From assembly GCF_029029505.1 (NCBI RefSeq), contig NZ_JAKJSD010000022.1, positions 1-64,000 of the forward strand: DNA of 64,000 nt, read 5' to 3'. The stretch is from Ancylomarina sp. DW003. Lineage in GTDB: Bacteria > Bacteroidota > Bacteroidia > Bacteroidales > Marinifilaceae. Below the pieces are notes generated by a model, which was not told where the DNA came from, did no database searches, and saw only the letters and a list, made by a program, of their open reading frames with translations. A program made the position numbers and the translations under genes. Positions 51,446 to 61,886 of this stretch are shown one piece after another; positions within the stretch are counted from its first letter, which is position 1; each line of letters opens with the position of its first letter.

Positions 51446-54436
51446 CTATTCAGTAAGGTTTACTACTTCTTTAAATAATTTCGCGTTTTCTTCAACTTTT
51501 TCTTCGTTACCATAAACACATATAGCATCCTGAGCTAAAATATCTGATACCATTTTCTTCATCTCCTTAATATCTTTAGGAGTTGTAGATAATACGGCTT
51601 CACGTTCAGCTTTTAACTCTTCTGGAGTCGTTTTTTCGAAATAATATCTAATGGCACGACTTCCTTTTTGCGAGGCTGTCATTGGCCCATCCATACGTGA
51701 AATTGTACCGATGATAAAACGAGTCATTTCTTTTGAGTCTGCATCAAATTTATCTAAATACTCAGGCGTGTTGTTGTAGTTATCAAGAGTTTCAGACAAG
51801 TTAGGGTCTCGGTAAGATGCAAAATAGACATTACCACTAGATGAAATGCCAGCAAAACCTCCATAAGCACCACCAATAACACGAACTTGTTTTTGAAGCC
51901 AATCTGTTGAAAGGACTTGATTAAGAACTCTCATTTTACCATTGTATTCATATCCAAGTTTTTTAAGGTCGTAACCTTTAACAACATACTGTACTTTTGA
52001 TGCCGTTTTTAAACCTTCATTTTTCTTTTTGAAGTCAAACTTCCAGTTGTTTAAGCTAATAGGGCCTTCTTTAAGATTTGTAGCAAGTTTATCTAAACCA
52101 GTAGTATAGGAAGCAAAATCTTTTTCATCGCAAGTAACAGAACCAATCAAGTTTTCTTTTGCAAAAAGTAGGCTCGCTGTTTTTTCCAAATTTGCAATAA
52201 GTTCATCACTTTTTGTATCGAAATTCTCTGATAGATCTGTAACAAAACGATAGTAATCTAATCCACTAGTTTCTTCACTGTATGCGCCATATTTAGAATA
52301 ATATGAACGAAGACGTGTCATAGCGTAGCTTAGTCCGTTATTTTTAATATCAGAATCAACTCTCGATTGATGACGTGTTAGCAATTCCTTCAAACGATCC
52401 TTATCGTTAATTTTTGAATGATTGATTACCTCATTTGCCAGTTCAAACATTTTATCAGCCTTTTCAGCTGTGGCTTTAGTATAAACTGCAAATTTTGGAA
52501 TCATCTTATCATCAGAATGTCCTTCAAGGAAAGTCGTTGTATAAGTATTAAAACCACCAGTTTGAATGTTTAATGCATTATCTAATTCTCCGTATGTGTA
52601 GTTTTCCGTATTCAATTTACCTAGGAATGAAGATAATAGTTCAGCATATGGTATAAGATCCTTAGGCAAAGTACGAATATCGAAATATAAATTACTGTAA
52701 AGGATATTGTTTGTAAATGTGTTGTGATGTAAAACTTCAATGTCAGAAATGTTTTTCTTGTCAATACCAAACCACTCAATATCATTATTGATATCAGCTA
52801 ATTCCAGCATTGGAATACTTGCCATTGCTTCAGGAGAATCTTCTCTCTTTTGATAGGCAATCAAATCTTTAGTTTTAGCTATCAACGCTTCCTTTTCTTC
52901 TTCACTTAAAGCATTTTTAAATGCCTTTAATTCAGCTTTAGTTTCTTTAGCCAATTTAGCTTGTAAACCAGGTTCAGGTTTTAAAACCATTAATAGGGCA
53001 TGTGGGTTGTTAGCTAAGTACTTTGTCGTTGTTGTTTCAAGAATATTAGTGGTAAGTGCTTTTTTAGCTTCCTCTAAAGGCTTATTATACTCAAGACCAA
53101 TAAATGGGTCGTTAGCAAACAACCAACTTTGATAGGACTGGAATAAATACATCATACCTTTTTGTGGTGTATTACCTTCCTTCATGTTGAATTCCATTCG
53201 GTTTAGAATCCCTTCAACCATTTTTTTATCAAACCCTTTTTCAGCAACGCTTTTTAAAGTAGAAAATACAATTTCCTTAAATCGATCCTTATCTTCCGGA
53301 TTTGCGTTTTCTATAGTAATATCAAAGACACCTTGTTTTGATGAATTATAATAAGCACTTATATCGCGACCAATTCCTGCTTCTTGGATGGCTAATCGTA
53401 ATGGTGCAGACTCGTGGTTTACTAGAGCATCGGCTAAAATATCAAAAGTTAAACTTAGAGCTATATCGCTTCCTGTTCCAGCTACAAAACTTAAATTTAA
53501 GAAGGTTTTATCTTTTGTTGATGCACCATCTGCTACAGCATATGTTTTCTCAGCTTCCTTCATTTTATCAAATGGTTTTTGCAAAGGAATCTCTACTTTA
53601 TCATTTGATAAGTTATAATTTGCCAGATATTCGGTATCAATAAATTGTAATTCCTTATCCAGGTCAGCATTTCCATACAATAGGATATAGCTGTTACCAG
53701 GATGGTAATATTTCTTGTGAAAATTAACAAATGCTTTCTGAGTAAGTTGAGGAATAGTTTTTGGGTAACCTCCTGATGATACACCGTAGGTGTTATCAGG
53801 GAAAAGAATCTTATTAATTTGATAACCTAACTCTCTGCTAGGATTAGAGAAGGCGCCTTTCATCTCATTATAAACAACACCTTTATAAACAACATCATCT
53901 TCTTTGCTAGCCAATTCGTGATGCCAGCCTTCTTGCTGAAGAATTTTTGGATCGGTATAAAGATTAGGATTGAAGACAGCATCCAGATAAACATGCATTA
54001 AATTAAAATAATCTTTATCGTTCATACTAGCAACAGGGTAGGTTGTAAAATCAGAACCCGTCATAGCATTTAGGAAGGTGTTTAAAGAACCTTTGATTAA
54101 AACATCGAAAGGACTTTTTACAGGAAAATTCTTAGAGCCATTAAGAACAGAGTGTTCCATAATGTGAGGCGTACCACAGTCATTTTGAGGTGTTGTTTTA
54201 AATGCGATATTAAACAACTTGTTTTGGTCATCAGCAGCTATTTTAAGAAGGCGAGCACCACTTTTATCATGTTTAAATAATAAGCAATTAGCATTAATTT
54301 CTTCTACAAATTTTTTCTCAACAAGAGTAAAGCCATGGTACTTTTCTCCCGATTGAAATTTCTCCTTGGGACTGCATGCTGCTATTACAGCTAATAAAGC
54401 CACAAGAAAGAAATAAGCAAATTTTCTTTTCATCAT
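51446..54436 (-). CDS. M16-family metallopeptidase lipoprotein (PreP/M16C type)
   Basis: 996 residues, full-length for presequence-protease-type M16C enzymes with four homologous parts. Lipobox VIAAC (Cys21). The inverted zinc motif HIMEH (91-95) in CGTPHIMEHSVLNG and a downstream glutamate in VVYNEMKGAFSNPSREL give the metal site. The M16C-associated region follows the second quarter. Such proteases degrade peptides outside the cytoplasm. An upstream site shared with the ECF-linked operon (54661-54680) may control it. Confidence 0.92.
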   Translation of the reverse strand: MMKRKFAYFFLVALLAVIAACSPKEKFQSGEKYHGFTLVEKKFVEEINANCLLFKHDKSGARLLKIAADDQNKLFNIAFKTTPQNDCGTPHIMEHSVLNGSKNFPVKSPFDVLIKGSLNTFLNAMTGSDFTTYPVASMNDKDYFNLMHVYLDAVFNPNLYTDPKILQQEGWHHELASKEDDVVYKGVVYNEMKGAFSNPSRELGYQINKILFPDNTYGVSSGGYPKTIPQLTQKAFVNFHKKYYHPGNSYILLYGNADLDKELQFIDTEYLANYNLSNDKVEIPLQKPFDKMKEAEKTYAVADGASTKDKTFLNLSFVAGTGSDIALSLTFDILADALVNHESAPLRLAIQEAGIGRDISAYYNSSKQGVFDITIENANPEDKDRFKEIVFSTLKSVAEKGFDKKMVEGILNRMEFNMKEGNTPQKGMMYLFQSYQSWLFANDPFIGLEYNKPLEEAKKALTTNILETTTTKYLANNPHALLMVLKPEPGLQAKLAKETKAELKAFKNALSEEEKEALIAKTKDLIAYQKREDSPEAMASIPMLELADINNDIEWFGIDKKNISDIEVLHHNTFTNNILYSNLYFDIRTLPKDLIPYAELLSSFLGKLNTENYTYGELDNALNIQTGGFNTYTTTFLEGHSDDKMIPKFAVYTKATAEKADKMFELANEVINHSKINDKDRLKELLTRHQSRVDSDIKNNGLSYAMTRLRSYYSKYGAYSEETSGLDYYRFVTDLSENFDTKSDELIANLEKTASLLFAKENLIGSVTCDEKDFASYTTGLDKLATNLKEGPISLNNWKFDFKKKNEGLKTASKVQYVVKGYDLKKLGYEYNGKMRVLNQVLSTDWLQKQVRVIGGAYGGFAGISSSGNVYFASYRDPNLSETLDNYNNTPEYLDKFDADSKEMTRFIIGTISRMDGPMTASQKGSRAIRYYFEKTTPEELKAEREAVLSTTPKDIKEMKKMVSDILAQDAICVYGNEEKVEENAKLFKEVVNLTE

Positions 54437-55060
54437 AAATGTTTTTAGTGATTGTTTTTTTGATTAGTCAATGACGTGCAAAATGTGTTGTTTTACAAAT
54501 CATAGTAAATATAATAAAATGCAAATTAGGTTGTGGAGTGAGTTGTGAAGAATAATAGTTTAATTAATAAATGATGTATGGAAAGGCTTTGTGCACCTTG
54601 TATAATACGGGTTTTCATAATTGTTAAAAAATCATAACATAAATAATTAGGCTAATGAGATTATCCAATTTTGAACCAAAATTCCATTTTTAAATGAAGT
54701 GTTTACGGGGAATTCCAAAGATGCTATGTATTCTATTAATAGTTTTTAATAAAATTTCTTCTCTACTAGAGAATTCTACATCTAGTGAAATTATCGGATT
54801 ATGAGAAATCGAAATGTGCATTTATATTTTCTTCTTTTATGTCAGTTGTCTTAGTAATCATTTTGTAAGTCAGGGTTGTATGTGAATTTATTTGTGTTTT
54901 GTATTATACCTAAGAAAAGAATAAGGTGTGAATATGTTAGTGTTCCAGATAACTTGTCTAAACTTGAATTAAAATATAAGATCATATTTCTTACTAATCT
55001 ATCTATTAGACCCTTATAGTGATTAGCTGAAATATGATCTTAAGAAGCACTTATCCTGTT
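54437..55060. other. Intergenic region with a shared regulatory site
   Basis: 624 bp without a convincing gene. It contains the 20-bp element at 54661-54680 and must contain the M16 promoter. Nothing else recognised. Confidence 0.5.
54661..54680 (-). promoter_or_regulatory. Shared 20-bp site, copy 1
   Basis: TTATCCAATTTTGAACCAAA, identical to 57255-57274 except at one position. Read with the base pairs beyond it, it contains the dyad AATTTTG-GTT-CAAAATT. It lies about 225 bp upstream of the M16 gene. Confidence 0.55.
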
Positions 55061-56215
55061 TTAAAATGAAGTGAATCGATATGCTTTAGCTTTACCATTT
55101 ATAATAACGCCTAAAACCCTTTCTTTGGCATGCAACCTGTTGTCATCAAAATTGACGGGAAACATGATGGACGAATTGACCGGATAGTTGCCATATGGAT
55201 TTTGAGTATAATTACGACTATGACCTGTATCAGTAGTCATTTGCTGAAAATCGCTACTGATATTTCGTGCAGTTGCATATGTTGTTTCTATGGCAAATAT
55301 ATTTTTCGAATGGGTTCCCTCTAAGCTGCCATTAACAGATTTAAGTAGCATTTGCGACCAATTTGAACCACTAGTTCTGTCGTAAGGCACAACATTACTA
55401 TTGTAAAGAAAACCTGAAACGCCATAAGTTGAAGACACACCATCTATATTTCTATCCCACACGGTGGATGTGCCTGTTAAAGGGCAAAAAACGAGAGCAA
55501 ATTCAGTAGCATTAATCTCATCGTTTACAATCTCGTGCCAGTTTAATATGTTATGAGGATAAACATGAATTGTACCATTGATATTAACAAGAACGACGAA
55601 ATCACTATGATCAACAAAATTATCAGGATCACCTACATTAGTTGTTTTAACTCTAACGAAGTCAGGTTTGTCAATTGAAGGAATAGCCTCCTTGGGAGCT
55701 CCAACATAAACTTCATCCCGAGGAATTGACCAGCCGTCAGAACCACTAACACTTGCACCAACATTAGGTGGTGATAATGTGTTATTATAGATTTCTAGCC
55801 CTGGATAGAAAGCACCCCATGAAAACCAATATCCGATAAATGAAGATGGAGTGTCGAGTTGCTTACCTTGATTTGGACCATCAGTAGCTTGTCCAAAAAT
55901 ATTCCAATAAGTTCCCTTATCATCTTGCATAACAATGGGCAATGAATCTTGAACAGCTGTGAAATTCATGGATTCGCCATCTACTATAGGATGAAAAGCA
56001 AGCATGAAGTTGTGGACTGAACTACCAACTATCATAAGTGAACTACCCTGAAACTCATCGTAAACAATTTTTAATTGGGTAGAATCAGTTGAAGGAGGAT
56101 TAGGATTAGGAGATGGATTGGGATTTGTATTCATACCATCATTTGAATCCGAACTACTGCAAGCCATTCCTATAAGAAGAAAGGCTAGAGTCCATATATG
56201 TAAATGTACTTTCAT
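55061..56215 (-). CDS. DUF3179-family lipoprotein
   Basis: 384 residues. Lipobox IGMAC with Cys19, followed by a long Asn/Pro repeat linker (NTNPNPSPNPNPPS). The DUF3179 domain shows NWHEIVNDEINATEFALVF, CPLTGTSTVWDRN and VSGFLYNSNVVPYDRTSGS, with FPVNFDDNRLHAKERVLGV near the end. Members occur widely with no assigned function; the conserved Cys in FCPLTG and the preceding His suggest a metal or redox site (inference). It follows the outer-membrane barrel gene by 36 bp in the same operon. Confidence 0.9.
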   Translation of the reverse strand: MKVHLHIWTLAFLLIGMACSSSDSNDGMNTNPNPSPNPNPPSTDSTQLKIVYDEFQGSSLMIVGSSVHNFMLAFHPIVDGESMNFTAVQDSLPIVMQDDKGTYWNIFGQATDGPNQGKQLDTPSSFIGYWFSWGAFYPGLEIYNNTLSPPNVGASVSGSDGWSIPRDEVYVGAPKEAIPSIDKPDFVRVKTTNVGDPDNFVDHSDFVVLVNINGTIHVYPHNILNWHEIVNDEINATEFALVFCPLTGTSTVWDRNIDGVSSTYGVSGFLYNSNVVPYDRTSGSNWSQMLLKSVNGSLEGTHSKNIFAIETTYATARNISSDFQQMTTDTGHSRNYTQNPYGNYPVNSSIMFPVNFDDNRLHAKERVLGVIINGKAKAYRFTSF

Positions 56216-56251
56216 GATATAAGAATTTTAGTTTGAGATTATTCTTTATAA

Positions 56252-57226
56252 TTAGTGACTAAAGGTTTTGTCTCTTTTCAAATTAATGGGATATGTCATG
56301 CCAATTTGCCATTTCTTACTGGTAATAAGTTGTGTGCCTGTAACCTTTGTGTGGATTGGAATTTCAATTGAACTGTGAATGGTTAATCCCTTGGCAGATT
56401 TAAGCTTGAGACTTGGAACGAGGTACATCCATTCTCCACCTGTATTAGGGAAATCAAAACCATCATTGTCATCAGTATCGCTTTTTCTATAACGATAATG
56501 TAAACTCGGGCTCAAACTCCATTTTCTAAGAGGAATACTATGCGCAAGACCAAGGTTAAGAGTGAGTTCATTACCAAACCGATATTTTTCTTGTCCAGAG
56601 TTTCGATTTTGAGCAAAGCTATATCTATAGGTAAATAGAGCAAAGGCGCTACTCGTTGGTGTCATAATTCCAAAGCGAGAATAGGATAATGCAGCAATAC
56701 CGTCGAGAGAACCTGTACCTGGTTGCATGTCTGGTGCTAAAGGGATACCAAATTCACTATCCTTTTTTGATATACTGCCAGTAGGGAGTTTTGGACCTAC
56801 TGCTATCAGCAATTGATGTTTATAGTTGTTTATTATATCGCGTTGAGCTAAAATAACCAGATCGCCAATGCCTTCAGAACTTTGACTAGAACGTCCAAAA
56901 TCGGAACGCACGACTTGCTTTTGCCATAGGTAGGGTAGAATAACCGAAAAGGACCATTTGTCATTTATAGCATAGCTAGTTCTAAAAAAAAGAGTTCTAA
57001 TATCTCTAGTTCGGCGGCTATCATTAAGATTTCGACTTGCGGCATATAAATCTCTCAGACTATTGTAATCGTAGTTGATATCAATTGATAATTGTTTTGA
57101 AGCGTAGTTTTGAACACCTAAGTTACTGGATATAGGTGCACCTCCGGTACAACAGGCTTGAGCAAAGAGTTTTGTTTGCCCAATTAGAAGTAAAATAAGA
57201 ATCGAAAAAACGCCTAAGTGTTTCAT
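56252..57226 (-). CDS. Outer-membrane beta-barrel protein (MetA/transporter-like)
   Basis: 324 residues with a signal peptide (MKHLGVFSILILLLIGQTKLFAQ), then CCTGGAPISSNLGV (a vicinal cysteine pair at the mature N-terminus) and a 12-strand-type barrel: LPYLWQKQVVRSDFG, LLIAVGPKLPTGSIS, FALFTYRYSFAQ and others. Similar to the outer-membrane MetA-pathway/phenol-type family. The vicinal cysteines could bind copper or another metal. First gene of an operon with the DUF3179 lipoprotein. Confidence 0.8.
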   Translation of the reverse strand: MKHLGVFSILILLLIGQTKLFAQACCTGGAPISSNLGVQNYASKQLSIDINYDYNSLRDLYAASRNLNDSRRTRDIRTLFFRTSYAINDKWSFSVILPYLWQKQVVRSDFGRSSQSSEGIGDLVILAQRDIINNYKHQLLIAVGPKLPTGSISKKDSEFGIPLAPDMQPGTGSLDGIAALSYSRFGIMTPTSSAFALFTYRYSFAQNRNSGQEKYRFGNELTLNLGLAHSIPLRKWSLSPSLHYRYRKSDTDDNDGFDFPNTGGEWMYLVPSLKLKSAKGLTIHSSIEIPIHTKVTGTQLITSKKWQIGMTYPINLKRDKTFSH

Positions 57227-57254
57227 TTCCTACCGATTTGATGTACAATAAGAT

Positions 57255-57274
57255 TTATCCAATTATGAACCAAA
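57255..57274 (-). promoter_or_regulatory. Shared 20-bp site, copy 2
   Basis: TTATCCAATTATGAACCAAA, 29 bp upstream of the outer-membrane barrel gene and thus in promoter position for the barrel/DUF3179 operon. Matches copy 1 at 54661. Candidate binding site or ECF promoter. Confidence 0.6.
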
Positions 57275-57443
57275 AATTGAAACATTGATGTGTTTCAAGT
57301 TAATAGTCGTTGAAATCTTAATTCCTGACAGCAGAAGAGAAATATCTTTTTTATAAAATGTGATGAAGCCCTAGGAGCGAGTTATTCCTAATTGGTAGAG
57401 AAAAGAAATATTTGAGGAGAGTAGACTAATAAAAAAGTGATCT

Positions 57444-57704
57444 TTACGCATTCTTCAAATTTAGAATGATGCGTTTTTCTAGTTTCTTAAAATCCACAAA
57501 AATAGCCTCTTTGTCTTGCAAATCATGTATGGCTTTTTCGATAATAGCAGAATGTTTACTATATCTATTACACGTGTCACACATTGTTTTGTGTAGTTTG
57601 AGTTGAAGTCTTTCTTTAGATCCTAATTTTATATGAAAATCTTTTTCAATCAGCTCACTTGCCTTGAGACAAGATAGAAAAAGTAGGTGCATTATCTTTT
57701 TCAT
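57444..57704 (-). CDS. Small zinc-finger anti-sigma factor-like protein
   Basis: 86 residues. The zf-HC2-type pattern is present: Cys12, then His38-x3-Cys42-x2-Cys45 in LKLHKTMCDTC. No membrane helix is seen, so it would be a soluble anti-sigma factor. It follows the sigma factor gene by 4 bp, the standard place. Likely binds and inhibits the ECF sigma factor; the metal or redox signal that releases it is unknown. Confidence 0.78.
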   Translation of the reverse strand: MKKIMHLLFLSCLKASELIEKDFHIKLGSKERLQLKLHKTMCDTCNRYSKHSAIIEKAIHDLQDKEAIFVDFKKLEKRIILNLKNA

Positions 57705-57708
57705 CTGT

Positions 57709-58260
57709 TTAAATTTTTAACCAGTTAGTTTCAATACAATCTCTTAGTTTTAATTTGGCTCTATGAATAATCTGCCAAAAATTAGTCGTTGAAATTCCTA
57801 TTTCCTGACAGATATCTTCACCATTTTTTTCAGAAAGGTATTTGAGTTTTACACAAGTGTTCCATCTTTCAGGTAAAAAATCCAGACATTTTTTAAGGAT
57901 TTGCTGAAATTCTATATTATCTAAAAGGTTTTTCTCATTTTCGTTCCAAGCCTGAGGTTTTTTAGAAGGCTTCCAATCCATACTTTCATTAAAATAGGCA
58001 GATAAGTCTTTATCATCAAGCCTTTGGGTTTGATTCATTCTTTTACGGTAAAAATCAATGATTTTATGATTTAGAATTGAAAAGAGCCATGTTTTAGGGG
58101 AACTTTGTTCTTTGAAGCTACTTAGTTTTTCGGTAGCAGCTAAAAAAGTTTCCTGAACAAGATCTTCAGCAATTTCAGCTTGGGAGGTTTTATAAAAAGC
58201 CCAGCTATAGAGATCTTTTGTGTGTAAATAAACTAAGGATTCTAAAAAATCTTTTTCCAT
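57709..58260 (-). CDS. ECF sigma factor
   Basis: 183 residues from the preferred start at 58260 (MEKDFLESL). Region 2: YSWAFYKTSQAEIAEDLVQETFLAA, and SPKTWLFSILNHKIIDFYR; region 4: LPERWNTCVKLKYLSEKNGEDICQEIGISTTNFWQIIHRAKLKLRDCI. No extended domains. It is adjacent to its probable anti-sigma factor and to the OM barrel/DUF3179 operon, which it may transcribe. A homologue of the SigK/heavy-metal-type ECF groups is possible but not assigned. Confidence 0.88.
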   Translation of the reverse strand: MEKDFLESLVYLHTKDLYSWAFYKTSQAEIAEDLVQETFLAATEKLSSFKEQSSPKTWLFSILNHKIIDFYRKRMNQTQRLDDKDLSAYFNESMDWKPSKKPQAWNENEKNLLDNIEFQQILKKCLDFLPERWNTCVKLKYLSEKNGEDICQEIGISTTNFWQIIHRAKLKLRDCIETNWLKI

Positions 58261-58455
58261 AGGGTAGAGTTTGAATATGTGCATTATTCAAATATCTCTT
58301 CAAGATAATAATAAAATACCAAATTCTCTTTTATTTGTTAATTTCAAAGCTATTGTATTGTTAGTAAGTTATATATTCAATGGTTACATCCAGATGTATT
58401 CATATATTTATTGTATATTAATCATGAAATTAACCAAAGATTAACCACAAACCCT

Positions 58456-61400
58456 ATGTACATTCCAAAGAATAAAATTAGAATTGTGACCACTGCATCC
58501 TTATTTGATGGCCATGATGCTTCAATTAATATAATGAGACGAATACTTCAGGCTTCAGGAGCAGAAGTTATTCATTTGGGGCATAATCGATCCGTACAAG
58601 AGATTGTCGATTGTGCTATTCAAGAAGATGTTCAGGCAATTGCTGTAACTTCTTACCAAGGAGGTCATAATGAGTTTTTCAAGTACATGAGAGATTTGTT
58701 GGTTGAACGAAATTCTGAACATATTAGAATTTTTGGTGGAGGTGGAGGTGTAATACTTCCAACAGAAATTGAAGTTTTGGAATCGTATGGTATTTCTAAG
58801 ATATATTCACCCGATGATGGACGTATTCTTGGTCTACAAGGTATGATTGATCACTTACTTGAGAATTGTGATTTTCCATCTGGTAAGGATGTTAAACTTA
58901 TTGAAGATGACATTGCTAAAACTAATCCTGTTGCTCTGGCGAAGTTGATTTCGGCCGTTGAAAATTATCCTGAAGAAGTGAAGGGGGTAATGGATAAAAT
59001 TAGAAAAATATCTGATTCTAAATCTATTACTCTTGGTATTACTGGTACAGGTGGAGCAGGGAAGTCTTCTTTGATTGATGAAATCATTCGTCGATTTTTG
59101 GATGTATATCCTGATCTGCAATTGGCAGTTATCTCGGTTGATCCTTCTCGACGTCGTTCTGGCGGTGCTCTGCTTGGTGATAGAATTCGTATGAATTCGG
59201 TGCATTCGCCTCGTATATATATGCGATCATTAAGTACACGTCAGTCGAATTTAGCTCTTTCAAAGCATATTAAAGATGTTTTAAGCATCACTAAACATGC
59301 TGGTTTCGATCTGATAATTCTTGAGACATCGGGTATCGGCCAATCTGATACAGAAATTATTGATCATTCGGATTGCTCGTTATATGTGATGACGCCGGAA
59401 TTTGGAGCGGCTACACAACTTGAAAAGATTGATATGCTGGATTTTGCCGATTTTATTGCAATAAATAAATCGGACAAACGTGGCGCTTTGGATGCCTTGC
59501 GAGACGTAAGAAAACAGTATCAGCGTAATCATCTTTTATGGGAGAAAAAACTTGAAGATATGCCAGTTTTTGGAACTGTAGCTTCTCAGTTTAATGATCC
59601 TGGCGTAAATGAACTTTTCAATACAATAAGCAGTAAATTGCATGAGCTTCACCCAAGTGTTTTTGAAAGAGATCTAAATCAAAAACTAGATATAAGTAAA
59701 AAGATTCAAGTAATTCCTCCATCACGTGTGCGATATCTTTCAGAGATATCAGAATGCGTAAGAAAATACAATAAAAGCAGCGAAGAACAATCTGAAATCG
59801 CAGACTTGCTTTATTCGCTGCAAAAATCAAAAGAAAAACTTAAATTTTTAATAAAAACCGATGATTTAATAAGTCAAGAAATAGACAGTCTTATTACTGA
59901 ATCTGAAGAAAAAATCGATAAGGAAAATCTTGATATAATCAAGAATTGGCCAGAGAAACAAAAACAGTTTTCTGGCGATTTCTACACTTATAAAGTAAGA
60001 GGTCGAGAATTTAAAATTGAAACAAAAGGTGAAACAATATCTCACAATAAAATTCCCAAAATAGCATTGCCAAAATATCGATCATGGGGCGATATTCTTA
60101 AATGGAATTTGAGAGAAAATGTACCTGGAGAGTTTCCATATGCTGCAGGTGTTTTCCCATTTAAGAGAGAAGATGAGGACCCAACTCGCATGTTTGCTGG
60201 TGAAGGAGGCCCCGAAAGAACAAATAAACGTTTTCATTACTTGTCGAAAGGCATGCCGGCTGTTCGATTATCTACAGCTTTTGATTCTGTAACTCTTTAC
60301 GGAGAAGATCCGCATGAGCGACCTGATATTTATGGTAAAATTGGTAATGCCGGTGTTTCAATAGCTAGTTTGGATGATGCTAAGAAATTGTATTCGGGTT
60401 TCGACTTGGTTTCGAATAAGACATCAGTTTCTATGACTATTAATGGCCCTTCCGCTGCAATGGTAGCCTATTTCATGAATGCTGCTATCGATCAACAATG
60501 TGAACTATATATTAGAGAGAACGGACTTGAAAATGAAGTTAATAAGAAGATAGAGAGCATTTTTAAGCAAAGAGGAAGCAAAAGACCGAGTTATCAGGGG
60601 AAATTACCTGATGGTAATGAAGGTTTAGGTTTAATGCTTTTAGGTTTGACAGGTGATATGGTTTTATCCCAAGACATCTATGAGAGAATAAAAGCTGAAA
60701 CGATTTGTCGGGTTCGAGGAACGGTTCAGGCTGATATTCTAAAGGAGGATCAAGCTCAGAACACTTGCATTTTCTCTACAGATTTTTCTTTAAAATTGAT
60801 GGGGGATATTCAAGCCTATTTTATTGATAATGAGGTTCGAAATTTTTATTCGGTTTCTATTTCGGGATATCATATTGCCGAAGCTGGGGCTAATCCGATT
60901 AGCCAACTGGCTTTTACTTTGTCGAATGGCTTTACTTACGTGGAGTATTATTTATCAAGAGGGATGAATATTAATGATTTTGCTCCAAACCTGTCTTTTT
61001 TCTTTTCGAATGGTATAGATGCAGAATATGCCGTTTTAGGACGTGTTGCTCGTTTGATATGGGCAAAGGCCATGAAATATAAATACGGGGCTAATGAGCG
61101 CTCTCAGAAGCTTAAATACCATATTCAAACCTCAGGACGATCCTTGCATGCACAAGAAATGGATTTTAATGATATCAGAACCACTTTGCAAGCATTATAT
61201 GCGATTTATGACAATTGCAATTCACTCCATACGAATGCTTACGACGAAGCACTAACGACACCAACGGAGGAGTCTGTTCGTCGAGCTATGGCAATTCAGT
61301 TGATTATCAATCGTGAATTAGGTTTGGCTATAAATCAAAATCCTATGCAAGGTTCTTTTATTATCGAGGAATTGACTGATCTGGTTGAAGAAGCTGTATT

Positions 61401-61815
61401 GCTCGAATTTGATCGGATTACAGAGCGGGGTGGTGTATTGGGAGCGATGGAAACCATGTATCAGCGCAATAAGATTCAAGAAGAGTCTTTGTATTATGAA
61501 AGGTTAAAGAATTCAGGTGATTTACCAATAATTGGAGTGAATACTTTCCTATCGAGTACGGGCTCACCAACGATTGTTCCGGAAGAAGTTATTCGAGCAA
61601 CAGAAGAAGAAAAACATTATCAAATTAATGCGGTTGAAAATTTGCATAAATGCTATAGTGATGAGGCTAACCGATATCTTAAGTTATTAAAAGAGAAAGT
61701 AATAGCTGATGGTAACTTATTTGAAACTTTAATGGATGCTGCAAAGTATTGTTCCATTGGACAAATTACACATGCGCTCTTTGAAGTTGGTGGAAAGTAC
61801 CGTCGAAATATGTAG
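58456..61815 (+). CDS. icmF: Fused isobutyryl-CoA mutase
   Basis: 1119 residues from the preferred start at 58456 ([10 protein letters not shown]). N-terminal adenosylcobalamin-binding domain with DGHDASIN (18-25), then a MeaI-type GTPase chaperone domain with P-loop GTGGAGKS (197-204), and a C-terminal mutase barrel with [13 protein letters not shown], then [19 protein letters not shown] and [14 protein letters not shown]. This is the complete fused architecture of IcmF, which interconverts isobutyryl-CoA and n-butyryl-CoA with an in-built G-protein. Stand-alone gene. The short ATG-containing extension upstream (58411) has no family match. Confidence 0.95.
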   Translation: MYIPKNKIRIVTTASLFDGHDASINIMRRILQASGAEVIHLGHNRSVQEIVDCAIQEDVQAIAVTSYQGGHNEFFKYMRDLLVERNSEHIRIFGGGGGVILPTEIEVLESYGISKIYSPDDGRILGLQGMIDHLLENCDFPSGKDVKLIEDDIAKTNPVALAKLISAVENYPEEVKGVMDKIRKISDSKSITLGITGTGGAGKSSLIDEIIRRFLDVYPDLQLAVISVDPSRRRSGGALLGDRIRMNSVHSPRIYMRSLSTRQSNLALSKHIKDVLSITKHAGFDLIILETSGIGQSDTEIIDHSDCSLYVMTPEFGAATQLEKIDMLDFADFIAINKSDKRGALDALRDVRKQYQRNHLLWEKKLEDMPVFGTVASQFNDPGVNELFNTISSKLHELHPSVFERDLNQKLDISKKIQVIPPSRVRYLSEISECVRKYNKSSEEQSEIADLLYSLQKSKEKLKFLIKTDDLISQEIDSLITESEEKIDKENLDIIKNWPEKQKQFSGDFYTYKVRGREFKIETKGETISHNKIPKIALPKYRSWGDILKWNLRENVPGEFPYAAGVFPFKREDEDPTRMFAGEGGPERTNKRFHYLSKGMPAVRLSTAFDSVTLYGEDPHERPDIYGKIGNAGVSIASLDDAKKLYSGFDLVSNKTSVSMTINGPSAAMVAYFMNAAIDQQCELYIRENGLENEVNKKIESIFKQRGSKRPSYQGKLPDGNEGLGLMLLGLTGDMVLSQDIYERIKAETICRVRGTVQADILKEDQAQNTCIFSTDFSLKLMGDIQAYFIDNEVRNFYSVSISGYHIAEAGANPISQLAFTLSNGFTYVEYYLSRGMNINDFAPNLSFFFSNGIDAEYAVLGRVARLIWAKAMKYKYGANERSQKLKYHIQTSGRSLHAQEMDFNDIRTTLQALYAIYDNCNSLHTNAYDEALTTPTEESVRRAMAIQLIINRELGLAINQNPMQGSFIIEELTDLVEEAVLLEFDRITERGGVLGAMETMYQRNKIQEESLYYERLKNSGDLPIIGVNTFLSSTGSPTIVPEEVIRATEEEKHYQINAVENLHKCYSDEANRYLKLLKEKVIADGNLFETLMDAAKYCSIGQITHALFEVGGKYRRNM

Positions 61816-61834
61816 AAAGATATAAAGACAATAA

Positions 61835-61866
61835 AATCCCAACCAGCTGATTTGCAGGTTGGGATT
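61835..61866. terminator. Convergent terminator between icmF and the small exported protein gene
   Basis: Perfect 10-bp stem AATCCCAACC / GGTTGGGATT, 12-nt loop, between convergent genes. Confidence 0.88.
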
Positions 61867-61886
61867 ATTCATGTGATTAATTCTTT

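Noticed and set aside
58855-59205. Minus-strand frame opposite icmF
   Set aside because: Lies inside the clearly coding IcmF GTPase region; biased composition typical of an antisense shadow.
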